64,000 bases of DNA from NCBI GenBank assembly GCA_013203805.1, contig JABMPH010000414.1:1-64000 (forward strand), in the 5' to 3' direction. Made by a program: the position numbers and the translations under genes. Within the stretch, counting starts at the first letter, position 1, and the number at the start of each line of letters is the position of its first letter. The notes under the pieces are model-generated. The model worked only from the letters and a program-made list of their open reading frames with translations, searched no databases and was not told where the DNA came from. Shown here in pieces: positions 49,988 to 60,892 of the stretch. Source of the stretch: Bacteroidota bacterium. Its GTDB lineage: Bacteria > Bacteroidota > Bacteroidia > Bacteroidales > F082.

Positions 49988-51961
49988 ATGAAAAAATCAT
50001 ACTTACCAAAACCATTCGTTTACATAATAGCTCTGGCATTATTGTTATCAAATCCAATTTTTTCGCAAGTTAGAAACTGTAATTATGTAGTGCCACATAT
50101 GGCAGACACATGGATTTTTGGAGTAAATGCTAGAATTAATTTCACCAATAATCCACCCGAAATTGTACCCACTTCACTAAACTACGGGATGCCTTTTGGT
50201 ACATCTACTATTTCAGATAAATCTGGAAATATTCTATTGTTTACTAATGGTGAAACTGTTTGGAATAAAAACAGCCAAACCATGATAAATGGAACCGATC
50301 TAAAAGGAAGTAAATATGGTGGACAATCATCTGTAATTGTACCTCATCCTGGTAATACTAATCAATACTTCATTTTCACTACCAACATCTTCTATCCAGG
50401 GATTAAAACTGATGGAGTGAATTTTTCAACTGTCGATTTTAGCAATAATAGCCTGGGAGAAATTACTTCTAAAAATAATCTGATACTATCTGAAAATTCA
50501 AAAACTATTTGTGCCGTAAAACATCAAAATGATATTGACTATTGGGTAATACTACATGGTTTTGGACAGAATAAAGGCAATAAATTTTATGCCTTTCTTG
50601 TGGATACATCAGGTGTTGTTAATACTCCCATCGAAAGTACAATTGGTTATAATCAAACAGGAGATATAAGTAACCAGACTGGGTACATGAAAGCATCGTC
50701 AAATGGAACAAAACTAGCACTTTCAATTCCTTTTGATGGTATTGTTGAGATACTTGATTTTAACAATGAAAGCGGTGTAGTAAGTAATCCAAATACTAGT
50801 AATACTGGTTATCTGTATATCCCAAACGGCATTGAATTTTCGCCTGATAATACTAAGCTTTACGTTACAACAAGCCCCATTAATAATGACACAAGCTATT
50901 TATTACAATTTGATTTAACTCAAAATCAACCATTCACAACCCCTACCGCTGTTAATAAATTTGCCTACTTTGGCACTACCGCCGACAGTACCATGCAAGG
51001 ACTACAACTAAGTGTTGATGGAAAAATTTATGTAACAAAAACAAAACAAAGTGGGGTACAACTTCCCAATTTAGGTGTTATTTATAATCCAAATCGACCT
51101 GGTTTGGCTTGTAATTATAATGAACTCAATAACAATAGTAATAATGGGCTATTTCTTGTTGGTGGAGGAAGTCAAGCAGGTTTGCCCGATTTCGTATCCG
51201 GTTTCCTTGATATACCACATTTTTATTACCTTAATCAATGTTTAAACGACGAAACAAACTTCATAATCAGAAACACTGCAAATCTGGAACCAACATGGGA
51301 TTTCAAAGATCCGAATGGAATTTCTATCCTCACTGATCCGATGAACCCTTTACATGTATTTAGTGAACCTGAAACATATAATGTTGTTTTAACAGAGACT
51401 TATGATGGAATAGATTATGTTTTTTCTGAGTCCGTTATCATAAACCCTCTTCCATCCATTGAAATTGGTCAGGGTTCGGATATCATTTATATTCTTCCCG
51501 GTTCATCAATAAGATTGGATGCTGGTGAAGGCATGGATGTTTATTCTTGGAATCCGGGAGGAAGCACAGGTCAATATCTTGACGTAAATGAAGAAGGAGA
51601 ATACATAGCAACAGTTACCGACTTTAATTGTTGTACAAATTCAGATACTGTTCAAATAAAGTTTGCTTCATTATCATATCCCACTGCTTTTAAACCGGGT
51701 AGTTCAGTTACTGAAAATAGTACCTTTGGAGTAGTTGGAAACCTTGAAGCAATATCTAAATATCAGGTTAGAATTTTTAATCGCTGGGGTCAAATGATAT
51801 TTGAAACTGATAATCCGCTGGAAGGTTGGGATGGAAATCAGGATGGATCACCAGCACCACTAGGTACTTATATTTACTCATCTGTTTTCACAAGTTTTGA
51901 AAGCGGCATTCAATCAAGCATTGATATAAAAAATACTGGTACAGTAACTCTCATCAGATAG
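49988..51961 (+). CDS. T9SS cargo with gliding motility-associated (type B) C-terminal domain
   Basis: A 657-residue product from ATG 49988. The frame opens 11 codons earlier at a GTG, but this ATG gives MKKSYLPKPFVYIIALALLL, a good signal peptide. The N-terminal two thirds (about 30-430) look like a beta-propeller, with a repeated FSPDNTKLYVTT / LSVDGKIYVTK pattern. A PKD-like region follows (TWDFKDPNG, VFSEPETYNVVLTE). The last 90 residues contain YPTAFKPGSSV, VRIFNRWGQMIFET and GWDGNQDGSPAPLGTYIY, the type B (gliding motility-associated) sorting domain. It sits 45 bases after the type A protein. No catalytic motif seen. Confidence 0.9.
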   Translation: MKKSYLPKPFVYIIALALLLSNPIFSQVRNCNYVVPHMADTWIFGVNARINFTNNPPEIVPTSLNYGMPFGTSTISDKSGNILLFTNGETVWNKNSQTMINGTDLKGSKYGGQSSVIVPHPGNTNQYFIFTTNIFYPGIKTDGVNFSTVDFSNNSLGEITSKNNLILSENSKTICAVKHQNDIDYWVILHGFGQNKGNKFYAFLVDTSGVVNTPIESTIGYNQTGDISNQTGYMKASSNGTKLALSIPFDGIVEILDFNNESGVVSNPNTSNTGYLYIPNGIEFSPDNTKLYVTTSPINNDTSYLLQFDLTQNQPFTTPTAVNKFAYFGTTADSTMQGLQLSVDGKIYVTKTKQSGVQLPNLGVIYNPNRPGLACNYNELNNNSNNGLFLVGGGSQAGLPDFVSGFLDIPHFYYLNQCLNDETNFIIRNTANLEPTWDFKDPNGISILTDPMNPLHVFSEPETYNVVLTETYDGIDYVFSESVIINPLPSIEIGQGSDIIYILPGSSIRLDAGEGMDVYSWNPGGSTGQYLDVNEEGEYIATVTDFNCCTNSDTVQIKFASLSYPTAFKPGSSVTENSTFGVVGNLEAISKYQVRIFNRWGQMIFETDNPLEGWDGNQDGSPAPLGTYIYSSVFTSFESGIQSSIDIKNTGTVTLIR

Positions 51962-52010
51962 TATCTTTTATTAAATTGCCATTGTTTTATTAACCACAAA
52001 GTTTATTATT

Positions 52011-52850
52011 TTGAATTCATCTGCAAAACAAATAGCGGCAAATCTTAACGTTGCCGAGTGGCAGGTCAATAACGCCATCGATTTAATTAAAGAAGGTGCA
52101 ACTATACCATTTATTGCACGTTACCGTAAAGAGTTTACAGGTGAGCTAACCGATATTCAGCTTATTGAAATTCAAAAACAATGGGATCGTATTCTTGTTC
52201 TTGACGAAAGAAAAAAAGCAGTACTAAAATCACTTGATGAACATGGCTTTATTAATGATGATCTTAGGAATAAGATTGGCTTAGCCCAAACAATTGCTGA
52301 AGTTGAAGATATTTATCTGCCATATAAACCTAAGCGAAAAACACGAGCAGTAATTGCACGTGATAGGGGTTTAGAGCCTCTTGCGAAGATGATTATGTCA
52401 GAAAATGTGAATAATGTTGATGAAGCAGCACGAAGATTTATTTCTGACAAGCTTGGAGTTTCTGATTCTGATGATGCACTTGCTGGTGCTCGCGATATTA
52501 TAGCTGAATGGATTAGTGAGTATCAATGGGTTCGTCAAAAACTCAGATTACAGTTTGAGAAATTTAGTAGCATCAGCTCAGTATGTGTTAAAGGCAAAGA
52601 AGAGGATGGTGCGAACTATAGTAGCTGGTTCGATTGGTCGGAGAACGCTGGCAAGGCTCCTTCACATAGAATACTTGCAATGTTTAGAGGCGAAAAAGAG
52701 GATTTTCTAAAACTGAAAATAGAGCCTGATAAAGATAATGCCATCGAGCAGCTATCATCACGGTTAATTAAAAATAGCAATCCAGCATCAGAGCAAAAAA
52801 AAACTTGCAATCATAGATTCTGTAAAACGTTTAATATTCCCATCCCTTGA
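52011..52850 (+). CDS. tex: Tex-family RNA-binding protein, N-terminal part (frameshifted)
   Basis: A 279-residue N-terminal portion from a TTG start. It has the Tex N-terminal helical domain: VNNAIDLIKEGATIPFIARYRKEFTG near 20, then EDIYLPYKPKRKTRA and AREFI-like repeats. At NSNPASEQKK the frame enters TCNHRF and stops. The A run at 52795-52803 holds nine A; with eight, the next frame reads [24 protein letters not shown] and joins the 3' gene perfectly. Without the shift tex would be 712 residues, a normal length. Sequencing error, real mutation or transcriptional slippage on A9 are all possible. Confidence 0.9.
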   Translation: MNSSAKQIAANLNVAEWQVNNAIDLIKEGATIPFIARYRKEFTGELTDIQLIEIQKQWDRILVLDERKKAVLKSLDEHGFINDDLRNKIGLAQTIAEVEDIYLPYKPKRKTRAVIARDRGLEPLAKMIMSENVNNVDEAARRFISDKLGVSDSDDALAGARDIIAEWISEYQWVRQKLRLQFEKFSSISSVCVKGKEEDGANYSSWFDWSENAGKAPSHRILAMFRGEKEDFLKLKIEPDKDNAIEQLSSRLIKNSNPASEQKKTCNHRFCKTFNIPIP

Positions 52851-52857
52851 AACAGAA

Positions 52858-54150
52858 ATGCGTACTCTGCTTAAAGACAAGGCCGACGAAGCATCAATTA
52901 AAGTATTTGGTGATAATCTAAGTCAATTGCTTCTTGCTCCGCCTATGGGCCAGAAAAGAGTTCTGGCTATCGATCCTGGATTCCGCACAGGTTGTAAAGT
53001 TGTTTGCCTCGACAAAAATGGAAAACTATTGCATAATGACACCATCTATCCTCATCCGCCCCAGCGCGAATCAACGATGGCGATAAAAAAAATTAATAAT
53101 CTCGTCGACTCACATAATATTGAAGCAATTGCCATAGGAAATGGTACTGCAGGTCGTGAAACAGAGATGCTAATTGAGCGTATTAAATTTAACCGCGATA
53201 TTATTGCGGTGTCAGTTAATGAAGATGGAGCATCGGTTTATTCAGCATCTGCGGTGGCACGTGAGGAATTCCCGGAATATGACATAACAGTACGTGGAGC
53301 TGTTTCAATTGGAAGACGCCTGCTAGACCCACTTGCCGAACTTGTGAAAATTGACCCTAAATCAATTGGTGTTGGTCAATATCAGCACGATGTAAATCAA
53401 AAATTACTTAAACAAAGCCTGCAATCAACTGTTGAACTATGTGTTAACAAAGTAGGTGTTGACCTAAATACTGCTAGTAAAGAACTACTAACATACGTTT
53501 CGGGATTAGGACCAAAAATTGCTTCTCAAATTATTGAATACAGAAATAATAATGGAGATTTTAAAACTCGCGAAGAATTATTAAATGTTCCCGGACTGGG
53601 TAAAAAAGCTTATCAGCAGGCAGCAGGATTTTTAAGGATTAAAAACGGAGAAAATATTCTTGACTCAACTGCCGTTCACCCTGAGCATTACGATGTTGTT
53701 AAGAATATTGCCAAAAAACGTAAATTAAAATTGGAAGAGCTAATTGGCGACAAACTACTTCGATCCTCCATTAATCTTGATGAGTTTGTAAATGATTATA
53801 TTGGACTAATTTCGTTGAAAGATATACTTGATGAGCTTGAAAAACCAGGTAGAGATCCAAGGAAGAAATTCGTAACCTTTAAATTTGACAGTCATATTAA
53901 AAGTATTGGTGATATATCTAATGGAATGGTATTACACGGAACCGTGACAAATATAACTGCATTTGGAGCATTTGTTAATTTGGGAATTCATGAATCAGCA
54001 TTACTTCACAAAAGCCAGATTGCAAATGAGTATGTATCGAACCCGGCTGAGTATTTACGTATAAATCAACAAGTAATGGTTAAGGTTATTGAAGTTGACA
54101 TTGAAAGAAAAAGAATTGGACTGAGCATGAAAGATGTGAAACAAGATTAG
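52858..54150 (+). CDS. tex: Tex-family RNA-binding protein, C-terminal part (frameshifted)
   Basis: A 430-residue C-terminal portion; its true coding frame extends upstream to the A run at 52795, so the ATG at 52858 is only the first available start. It contains the YqgF/RNase H-like domain ([16 protein letters not shown]), the Tex helix-hairpin-helix pair ([35 protein letters not shown]) and a C-terminal S1 RNA-binding domain ([32 protein letters not shown]). Tex binds nucleic acids during transcription-related processes. Its stop codon overlaps the end of rnhB by four bases, a convergent overlap. Confidence 0.9.
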   Translation: MRTLLKDKADEASIKVFGDNLSQLLLAPPMGQKRVLAIDPGFRTGCKVVCLDKNGKLLHNDTIYPHPPQRESTMAIKKINNLVDSHNIEAIAIGNGTAGRETEMLIERIKFNRDIIAVSVNEDGASVYSASAVAREEFPEYDITVRGAVSIGRRLLDPLAELVKIDPKSIGVGQYQHDVNQKLLKQSLQSTVELCVNKVGVDLNTASKELLTYVSGLGPKIASQIIEYRNNNGDFKTREELLNVPGLGKKAYQQAAGFLRIKNGENILDSTAVHPEHYDVVKNIAKKRKLKLEELIGDKLLRSSINLDEFVNDYIGLISLKDILDELEKPGRDPRKKFVTFKFDSHIKSIGDISNGMVLHGTVTNITAFGAFVNLGIHESALLHKSQIANEYVSNPAEYLRINQQVMVKVIEVDIERKRIGLSMKDVKQD

Positions 54151-54743
54151 AAATCTATCTTCAATTGCAAGTGGTAATTAAATGTTTTTCGATGATATGG
54201 CGTTAAACCATATTTTTGAATTGCTAGTTTATGCTGCATGGTTGGATAACCTTTATTTGTATTCCAGCCATAATACGGATGCTTACAGTGGGCTTCAATC
54301 ATATAATCATCACGATAGGTTTTAGCTAAGATTGAAGCCGCCGCAATGGATAAATACTTTCCATCACCTTTAATTATACATTCATAATTAATATTTTGAT
54401 AAGATTTAAATCTATTACCATCTATAAGCAGTAGCTCAGGTTTGATTATTAATTTATCCAACGCCCGATGCATTGAAAAAATGGAGGCAACAAGTATATT
54501 TACTTCATCAATTTCAACTGGTGAATAGGAGGCTACTGACCAGGAAAGAGCATTTCTCTCAATTTCATCCCGAAGTTTATATCTTGTTTTTTCGTTAAGT
54601 TTTTTCGAATCGTTAAGCAATTCATTTTTATAATCCTTCGGAAGAATTACAGCAGCAGCATAAACAGGGCCTGCAAGGCATCCCCTACCCGCTTCATCAC
54701 ACCCAGCTTCGATAAGCTTTTTTGAAAAACTACTTAATAACAT
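54147..54743 (-). CDS. rnhB: Ribonuclease HII
   Basis: A 198-residue RNase HII that removes RNA from RNA:DNA hybrids and misinserted ribonucleotides. The catalytic acidic motif [23 protein letters not shown] (Asp16, Glu17), [21 protein letters not shown] and the [13 protein letters not shown] block are intact. Last gene of a minus-strand run with a polytopic membrane protein 4 bases upstream, then purD and a glycosyltransferase, all spaced within 12 bases. Confidence 0.95.
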   Translation of the reverse strand: MLLSSFSKKLIEAGCDEAGRGCLAGPVYAAAVILPKDYKNELLNDSKKLNEKTRYKLRDEIERNALSWSVASYSPVEIDEVNILVASIFSMHRALDKLIIKPELLLIDGNRFKSYQNINYECIIKGDGKYLSIAAASILAKTYRDDYMIEAHCKHPYYGWNTNKGYPTMQHKLAIQKYGLTPYHRKTFNYHLQLKIDF

Positions 54744-54747
54744 ATGA

Positions 54748-55740
54748 TTATGCCCCCAATAAGTCGATAATTAAGTGTACATATTGATTAAGAACAATAA
54801 GAATTGTAAGTAAAGTTAAAGTAAAATTATACCAGCGCAGTCTTTTTACATTGCTCAACCAGTTACCCACCAACAATGCTGAAGGAATGCACAATAATAA
54901 AAGAGATGCAATAGATTTAGTAAAAACAACCAGAATTATAAAAACAACCAATAACAAAACTATCGTTATTAAAAGATTTCGCCTGAGGTTTATATTCTTT
55001 TCGTTTAACTTTCCGGCAATACCCAACACTGATATAATTACCAATAATGTTAGTATCACCAATACAATCATCTCAATAGGACTATCAGTGAACATAAGCA
55101 TCAGATCAATTTTCAGGGAGTTAAACAATACATATGATTCTTCCAACATAATATCCAATGCATAACAAATGGTTAGTAAAAAAAAATATGGTAGTGTAAC
55201 TCCAATTATTGTAACAACAAGGTTTCTCCAGGTTACTATACGATGAATAAAAATGGATAACCAGATAAATGCAAATAGAAGTATTAAAGGTGTATAAAAT
55301 AAAGATGCAATTCCAAGTAGAAATGAAGCATTAAATATTAAGGGGATAGTATTTTTTGTGTATGGTAATTGCATTAAGTTTCCCCAAACAAATATTAGTA
55401 TTAGGTTAATCCAGATAATTGGATTATTGTGATATTCTTCTACTAATGCACTTGAAAATACTATAAATAAGGCTATTACAAGTGTGCTAACCTTACCCAC
55501 TAACCCACTATCAATTGCATATTTATTTAGCAATATTGCAGAAAACAATGTTAGAAGAAATGATATAATGGTTAGAAAATAATTGTTTTGTGGGAAGATC
55601 TCCGTAAGTAGATTATAAGCATAGCTGGGTACCCCTGAATAACCGGTTGGATACAACAATGACGGCAACCAAATTATTAGTCCTAAAAAAAAAGTAAGAA
55701 GATACCTTGAGATATAACCTGTGCTTAAAAACCTTATCAT
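54748..55740 (-). CDS. Polytopic membrane protein of unknown function
   Basis: A 330-residue protein with about ten hydrophobic helices and short loops; short charged stretches such as [12 protein letters not shown] occur between helices. No family motif that I recognise, although comparable membrane proteins of about 300 residues next to purD or rnhB are known in Bacteroidota. It directly abuts purD (stop of purD at 55741, start here at 55740) and rnhB (4 bases), so it is translated as part of this operon. Function open. Confidence 0.7.
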   Translation of the reverse strand: MIRFLSTGYISRYLLTFFLGLIIWLPSLLYPTGYSGVPSYAYNLLTEIFPQNNYFLTIISFLLTLFSAILLNKYAIDSGLVGKVSTLVIALFIVFSSALVEEYHNNPIIWINLILIFVWGNLMQLPYTKNTIPLIFNASFLLGIASLFYTPLILLFAFIWLSIFIHRIVTWRNLVVTIIGVTLPYFFLLTICYALDIMLEESYVLFNSLKIDLMLMFTDSPIEMIVLVILTLLVIISVLGIAGKLNEKNINLRRNLLITIVLLLVVFIILVVFTKSIASLLLLCIPSALLVGNWLSNVKRLRWYNFTLTLLTILIVLNQYVHLIIDLLGA

Positions 55741-57036
55741 TTATTTATTATCAAATTGAACCAGATCAAACCCTATATCCCTTCTTTCATACTTACCTTC
55801 AAAGTTAATCAAATCAACATTTGCATATGCCTTTTTGAGTGCGCTACTCATATTTTCACCCATAGCAGTAACAGCAATAACCCTTCCTCCACTTGTTTTT
55901 ACTGAATTATTTTCAATATCGATTGCTGTACCTGCATGAAATAGTATGCAATTATTTACATTATCGAGCCCTTTTATAACCTTACCCTTTTCATAATTTT
56001 CCGGATAACCTACTGACACCAACATAATTGCTGCAGCTGTCCTGTTATCAAACTCAATTTTAGTATTCTTAAGATTGCCTTTTGCTGTTGCGTCAAACAA
56101 ATCCACCAAATCCGTTACAATTCTTGGGATTACTGATTCAGCTTCAGGATCACCCATTCTACAATTATATTCAATTACATATGGGTTACCTTCAACATTT
56201 ATAAGTCCAAAGAAAATAAATCCTTTATAAACAATACCATCATTGGAAAGGCCATTAACTGTTGGTTTAATAATTTGATCCTCTACTTTTTGCATAAACT
56301 CAGCATTTGCAAAAGCCACTGGTGAAATTGATCCCATACCTCCTGTATTCAGTCCCGTATCTGATTGGCCAATTCGTTTGTAATCCTTTGCTTCGGGGAG
56401 AATAACATAATCTTCACCATCTGTAAGCACAAAAACCGATAATTCGATACCACTCAAAAATTCTTCAATTACGACGCTTTTTGAGGCGTCACCAAATTTA
56501 TGCTCCGATATCATTGAGGTAAGCTCGGCTTTTGCATCTTCGGCACTATCAATTATCAATACTCCTTTTCCGGCGGCAAGACCATCGGCCTTTAATACAT
56601 AAGGAGATGTTAAACTATCAATAAATAAATGACCTTCGTTTATATTGGATGAATCAAATGTTTGGTATGCAGCAGTTGGTATATTATTTTTAGCCATAAA
56701 ATCTTTGGCAAACGACTTACTACCTTCCAATTTAGCCCCATCTTTTGATGGACCAATAACAGGAATATCTTTTAATACGGAATCAGCAACAAAAAAATCA
56801 TAAATACCATCAACTAATGGTGCTTCCGGGCCAACAATAACCATATCAATTTCATTCTCTATAACAATAGTTTTTATTCTATGAAAGTCATCAAGATCAA
56901 CTGGGATATTTGTCCCAACATTTCTGGTACCTGCATTACCTGGTGCAATATATATGTTTTTTACTTTTTTGCTTTGAGCAATTTTCCATCCAATAGCATG
57001 CTCCCTTCCTCCACTACCTAGTATAAGTATATTCAT
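55741..57036 (-). CDS. purD: Phosphoribosylamine--glycine ligase
   Basis: A 431-residue ATP-grasp enzyme of purine biosynthesis: phosphoribosylamine + glycine + ATP to GAR. The N-terminus reads [15 protein letters not shown], then [11 protein letters not shown] and [14 protein letters not shown]. The ATP-grasp has [13 protein letters not shown], and the metal-binding [10 protein letters not shown] is present. Length is normal. It lies 11 bases downstream of the glycosyltransferase gene and abuts the next membrane protein. Confidence 0.97.
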   Translation of the reverse strand: MNILILGSGGREHAIGWKIAQSKKVKNIYIAPGNAGTRNVGTNIPVDLDDFHRIKTIVIENEIDMVIVGPEAPLVDGIYDFFVADSVLKDIPVIGPSKDGAKLEGSKSFAKDFMAKNNIPTAAYQTFDSSNINEGHLFIDSLTSPYVLKADGLAAGKGVLIIDSAEDAKAELTSMISEHKFGDASKSVVIEEFLSGIELSVFVLTDGEDYVILPEAKDYKRIGQSDTGLNTGGMGSISPVAFANAEFMQKVEDQIIKPTVNGLSNDGIVYKGFIFFGLINVEGNPYVIEYNCRMGDPEAESVIPRIVTDLVDLFDATAKGNLKNTKIEFDNRTAAAIMLVSVGYPENYEKGKVIKGLDNVNNCILFHAGTAIDIENNSVKTSGGRVIAVTAMGENMSSALKKAYANVDLINFEGKYERRDIGFDLVQFDNK

Positions 57037-57047
57037 TTGAGTATAAT

Positions 57048-58184
57048 TTAGTTTTGGTTATTGTCGTTTGTTTTAAGTATAGATTGCCACAAACTTTCCG
57101 AAGTCTTTTCCCATGAAAAATCCGCTCTCCTTTTTCTTCCCTTCTCAACTAATGAATTCGCAAATGCTTTATCTGACGAAATTTTGTGCATTGCGTCTGA
57201 AATTTGTTCTATGCTTGACGGATCTACCAACAAAGCCGCATCGCCAGATATTTCGGGCATCGATGTAACATTGGAGGTTATAACAGGCACTTCAGCATTA
57301 TATGCTTCAATTATAGGAATTCCAAACCCTTCAAATACTGATGCATAAACAAGAGCTATAGCTGACCCCACTACTTTACTAAGGTCATCAGGCTCAAGCC
57401 TTCCCGTAAAAATAACATCGGTTTTATATTTCATTTTCACATAAACTGACTTTATCTCTTCCGACCAATACATTTTTACACCTACAACAACAAATTTAGC
57501 ATTTGTTTTATACCTATCCTTATACTGATCAAAAGCTTTAAATATGTTTTGTAAATTCTTACGGGGATTAAGTGCTCCAACGAAAACGAAATAGTCGTTC
57601 CCACCAGTAAACTTTTCTTTTATTGATTTAATATCTTCTTTATGGATGGGTTTAAATAACTCATTGGCTCCATTGTATACCACATCAATTTTGTTAGGGT
57701 CGATGCCATACTGTTTAATAATATCATTTTTTGAAAACTCAGAAACCGTTGCTATTCGTTTAGCTTTTTTTGCATATCGAGGAGTAAAATAAGTATAGTA
57801 CTTCCTAACCAGCCACTGCATATGTTCAGGAAAGTGCTCAAAATTTAAATCATGAATAACTATTAAGTCCGAATATTTTGAAGCAAGTGACAAATAAGCA
57901 TCAGGAGAAACAAATACATCAGGATTAATCTTCTTCAGGGCTCTTGGTAATGATATCTCAAACCAAATATAATGCAAAATTGGATGACGAGCCGGGGGGC
58001 CGATAACAACTGGTGTAACGTTATCAGCAAAAATAAACTCATCATTAGTTGGCCTGTCGAAAATAAAATAGAATTGATGCTCGGGATGCGATAATACAAT
58101 ACGCTTTAAGGATTCATAGGTAAACCAGCCGATACCCTCCAATTTATTTTTTAATAACAACCTTGTATTTACCGCAATTTTCAA
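57048..58184 (-). CDS. Glycosyltransferase family 1/4 protein
   Basis: A 378-residue GT-B glycosyltransferase. The N-terminal Rossmann domain starts [20 protein letters not shown]. The C-terminal domain holds the GT4 features [39 protein letters not shown] and [14 protein letters not shown], including the conserved EX7E-like pair (E...PIIEA). The donor is probably a nucleotide-activated sugar; the acceptor is unknown. First gene of the operon with purD, a membrane protein and rnhB. Family call secure, reaction not. Confidence 0.92.
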   Translation of the reverse strand: MKIAVNTRLLLKNKLEGIGWFTYESLKRIVLSHPEHQFYFIFDRPTNDEFIFADNVTPVVIGPPARHPILHYIWFEISLPRALKKINPDVFVSPDAYLSLASKYSDLIVIHDLNFEHFPEHMQWLVRKYYTYFTPRYAKKAKRIATVSEFSKNDIIKQYGIDPNKIDVVYNGANELFKPIHKEDIKSIKEKFTGGNDYFVFVGALNPRKNLQNIFKAFDQYKDRYKTNAKFVVVGVKMYWSEEIKSVYVKMKYKTDVIFTGRLEPDDLSKVVGSAIALVYASVFEGFGIPIIEAYNAEVPVITSNVTSMPEISGDAALLVDPSSIEQISDAMHKISSDKAFANSLVEKGRKRRADFSWEKTSESLWQSILKTNDNNQN

Positions 58185-58228
58185 TCTTTTTCCTTAATTA
58201 GTGATGTGGCAAATATCCTAAAAAAAAC

Positions 58229-58789
58229 TCAGACCCGCTTATTAAGAAAATTAAAAAGGTAATAACATCCAACTCCAATAACAATACCAAGTATTGCTCC
58301 AACAAAAACATCGGTAGGGTAATGAACCCCAAGGTACACTCTACTATAAATTATTAAAATTGCATAAATCGACATAACCGGCCAAATCCACCTATGTTTG
58401 CCCCTTAGTAACAAAATAATAAACGAAGCAACAGCAAAGCTATTGGCTGCATGAGATGAAACAAATCCATACTTTCCGCCACAAGCTTTAACAAGATTCA
58501 ATAGCCCTTGTAAGTCTTCCTCATAACAAGGCCTTAATCGTTGAAAAACATTTTTAAACAGGTGAACTGATGTTTGATCAGCAATTAAAACAACTAATGC
58601 AACAATCACTAAAACCAACCATGTTTTTTTTCTAAAATCAAGTATTATAATGTAGAGCAGAAGTAGATATAGTGGTGCCCAACCTAGCTTTGAGCTTACA
58701 AATACCATTATAATATCAAATACCTGATTATTAAACCCATTAATTAATAATAAGAGTTCCCTATCAAGCGTTGCAATATATTCAAGCAT
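58229..58789 (-). CDS. PAP2-family phosphatase
   Basis: A 186-residue membrane phosphatase with about six helices. The three signature motifs are intact: KX6RP (Lys79, Arg86-Pro87), SSHAANSF (His113; a variant of PSGH) and SRX5HX3D (Arg150, His156, Asp160). Likely dephosphorylates a lipid phosphate such as undecaprenyl diphosphate or phosphatidic acid, with the active site facing the periplasm. The gene lies 44 bases upstream of the glycosyltransferase. Confidence 0.92.
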   Translation of the reverse strand: MLEYIATLDRELLLLINGFNNQVFDIIMVFVSSKLGWAPLYLLLLYIIILDFRKKTWLVLVIVALVVLIADQTSVHLFKNVFQRLRPCYEEDLQGLLNLVKACGGKYGFVSSHAANSFAVASFIILLLRGKHRWIWPVMSIYAILIIYSRVYLGVHYPTDVFVGAILGIVIGVGCYYLFNFLNKRV

Positions 58790-58877
58790 ATGTGATTATT
58801 TTATCTGGAATAAAATAGTTATCCCATACTGTTAGAATACAATATTATTGAACTTGTATGTAGGGGCAACAATTTTA

Positions 58878-59501
58878 CTATTCACCTCCATTAACTGCTT
58901 TCATTTTTTGATCGAAATAGTATGAATTATAAGGATCGCGTCGCATCAAAATATCTATATATTGAATTGCCCTTTTATATTTACCCTTACTCATATATTT
59001 CTCCATTTTTTTTATGTAATACTCATCGCCATTACATAAAAACCCCGGATTATCAGCTTCCAACACAAGTAGTGCATCCTCAGTATTGGTTTCAGTACCC
59101 TTTAGAGTAAATTGTATTGGGACTTCAAAACGTGTATACTTATCATCATTACAAGTATTCCAATGTCCTTCAATACTTGTGAAAAACGACGATATCTCAT
59201 TATCAATTCCGTAGCCAAGTGGTGTTTTAATTTTCAGCTCATAAACTTCTCCTTCGCAATTTACCCTAAACGAAACCAGGGCAATTCCCACAATACAATT
59301 TCCAACAGCCATTGGTGGATAAGTTACAGTTTGAATAAACATCTTTTCGAAGGTGTAAAAGCCCCCCTTAAATCTATAGTTTAACAACTTAATCAAATTA
59401 TCCTTGCGTGCTTGAGCAATAGAAATAGATTCCTGACTATATAATTGACATCCTATTCCTGAAACAATAATAAAAACAAATAATAATATTGATTTCTTCA
59501 T
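58878..59501 (-). CDS. Secreted protein with TonB C-terminal-like domain
   Basis: A 207-residue exported protein (signal to about 22, ending LYSQ). The central part (about 55-135) matches a TonB C-terminal-like fold: TVTYPPMAVGNCIVGIALVSFRVNCEGEVYELKIKTPLGYGIDNEI and FEVPIQFTL. A short helical tail (about 165-205, YMSKGKYKRAIQYIDILMRRDPYN) looks like one TPR-type repeat. Energy-transducing function is unlikely because it has no N-terminal transmembrane stalk beyond the signal. Lies 31 bases after the MerR gene. Confidence 0.75.
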   Translation of the reverse strand: MKKSILLFVFIIVSGIGCQLYSQESISIAQARKDNLIKLLNYRFKGGFYTFEKMFIQTVTYPPMAVGNCIVGIALVSFRVNCEGEVYELKIKTPLGYGIDNEISSFFTSIEGHWNTCNDDKYTRFEVPIQFTLKGTETNTEDALLVLEADNPGFLCNGDEYYIKKMEKYMSKGKYKRAIQYIDILMRRDPYNSYYFDQKMKAVNGGE

Positions 59502-59532
59502 TATATACTTACTATTGATTAAAATGGTAAAA

Positions 59533-59865
59533 CTAATTCCTTTTACTAAGAACTTCTTTTATATCACACAATAATTGTTTGGTCCTTTTTAGAGTAGAAA
59601 TAACATCAAGTTCATCGATGGTGTCATCTTCTTTTCTTTTATTAAGATAATCATTAACTCCTTGAATTGTCATTCCTTTCACCTTAACAAGATGATATAC
59701 TATTTCAATATTATCAATATCTTTTTTTGAGTAATATCTGGTTCCTTTTTCGTTTTTCTTTGGCTTAATAAAAGCAAATTCCCTTTCCCAATACCTTATC
59801 AAGGATGTATTTACGTTGAACTTTTTAGCTACGTCACCTATTTTAAAATAAATCCTTTCAGCCAT
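59533..59865 (-). CDS. MerR-family transcriptional regulator
   Basis: A 110-residue regulator that is essentially the DNA-binding module: YFKIGDVAKKFNVNTSLIRYWEREF (helix-turn-helix), KGTRYYSKKDIDNIEIVYHLVK (wing) and GMTIQGVNDYL, then a short helical tail. No ligand-binding Cys motif or effector domain is visible, so the inducing signal is unclear. It follows the M23 peptidase gene by 17 bases; the pairing with a MerR-like gene recurs in Bacteroidota as far as I know. Probably regulates envelope or its own operon, by inference. Confidence 0.92.
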   Translation of the reverse strand: MAERIYFKIGDVAKKFNVNTSLIRYWEREFAFIKPKKNEKGTRYYSKKDIDNIEIVYHLVKVKGMTIQGVNDYLNKRKEDDTIDELDVISTLKRTKQLLCDIKEVLSKRN

Positions 59866-59882
59866 GATTTAATAATTAAAGG

Positions 59883-60854
59883 TTAATCAAGTGATTGATT
59901 AGGAAGCTTTGATAATGTTAGAATGGTTTCGAATTCATCTGGCGATAAGTCGTTAAAGAAGTAGTATATAGGATTTATTGTACGATTATTTTTCCTAACC
60001 TCATAGTGCAAATGTGGAGCAGTAGATTTACCGGTATTCCCAACTGTAGCAATTATCTGACCTCGATTTACTATTTCTCCTTTTTTTACCTTTATGTCTT
60101 TAATATGAGCATAAAACGTGCGATAACCATAACCGTGATCGATAGTTACAGTATTGCCATATCCTCTACGCGAATGGTTAGTTTTAACAACCCTACCTGC
60201 GCCGCTCGAATAAATAGGAGTTCCCTGAGGAGCACTAAAGTCAACTCCTGCATGGAATTTATTAATTTTATATATCGGATCGATTCGATATCCGTAATAG
60301 GAGGATAATCTTTTTAGTTCTTTATTATTTACAGGTTGAATCGCAGGAATACAAGCCAACATTTTTTCTTTATTCCGTGCCATCTCGTATACATCATCAA
60401 ACGACTTCGACTGAACATAGAGCTCGCTGGCTAGTTTGTCAAGTTTCCTCGCTGTTTCAATCAACAATTCCGAATTGTTATATCCTTCAAGTTTTACATA
60501 TCGGTCTACACCTCCATAACCTGCCTGCCGTTCTTCAATCGATATGGGTTCAGCTTCGAAAATAACCCTATAAATATTATCATCTCGGTCAGCCATTTCA
60601 TCAACAAGTTCCTGAAGGTTTACGAGCCTGTCGTTCATGATCTGATACTGGAGTTCATATTGAGAAATTTCGCTCTTCAACATTCTTTCTTTTGGCGATT
60701 CAAAAAACGTATAAGAGCCTATGATCAATGCTATTGAAAATGCCAAGGCTGTTATCAGGAAGAGTAATCCACGAAATATTCTTAGTAGTGATGAAGTTTT
60801 CGATTCTTCATATGACAGTGACTTATTGTTAAAAATGTACTTTTTCTTTGCCAT
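59883..60854 (-). CDS. M23-family metallopeptidase
   Basis: A 323-residue membrane-anchored peptidoglycan endopeptidase. One transmembrane helix (27-49), a coiled coil (about 54-95), then a C-terminal LytM domain (about 185-300) with Zn ligands in H201-AGVD205 and the HLH pair (His281, His283). It cuts stem cross-links or serves as an activator of amidases. A variant -7 box (TAATTTCG, 60874-60881 on the minus strand) precedes it, divergent from alaS. Followed by the MerR gene. Confidence 0.93.
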   Translation of the reverse strand: MAKKKYIFNNKSLSYEESKTSSLLRIFRGLLFLITALAFSIALIIGSYTFFESPKERMLKSEISQYELQYQIMNDRLVNLQELVDEMADRDDNIYRVIFEAEPISIEERQAGYGGVDRYVKLEGYNNSELLIETARKLDKLASELYVQSKSFDDVYEMARNKEKMLACIPAIQPVNNKELKRLSSYYGYRIDPIYKINKFHAGVDFSAPQGTPIYSSGAGRVVKTNHSRRGYGNTVTIDHGYGYRTFYAHIKDIKVKKGEIVNRGQIIATVGNTGKSTAPHLHYEVRKNNRTINPIYYFFNDLSPDEFETILTLSKLPNQSLD

Positions 60855-60892
60855 AATACCCCAGCTTAAAATGCGAAATTAATTATTTAGGC

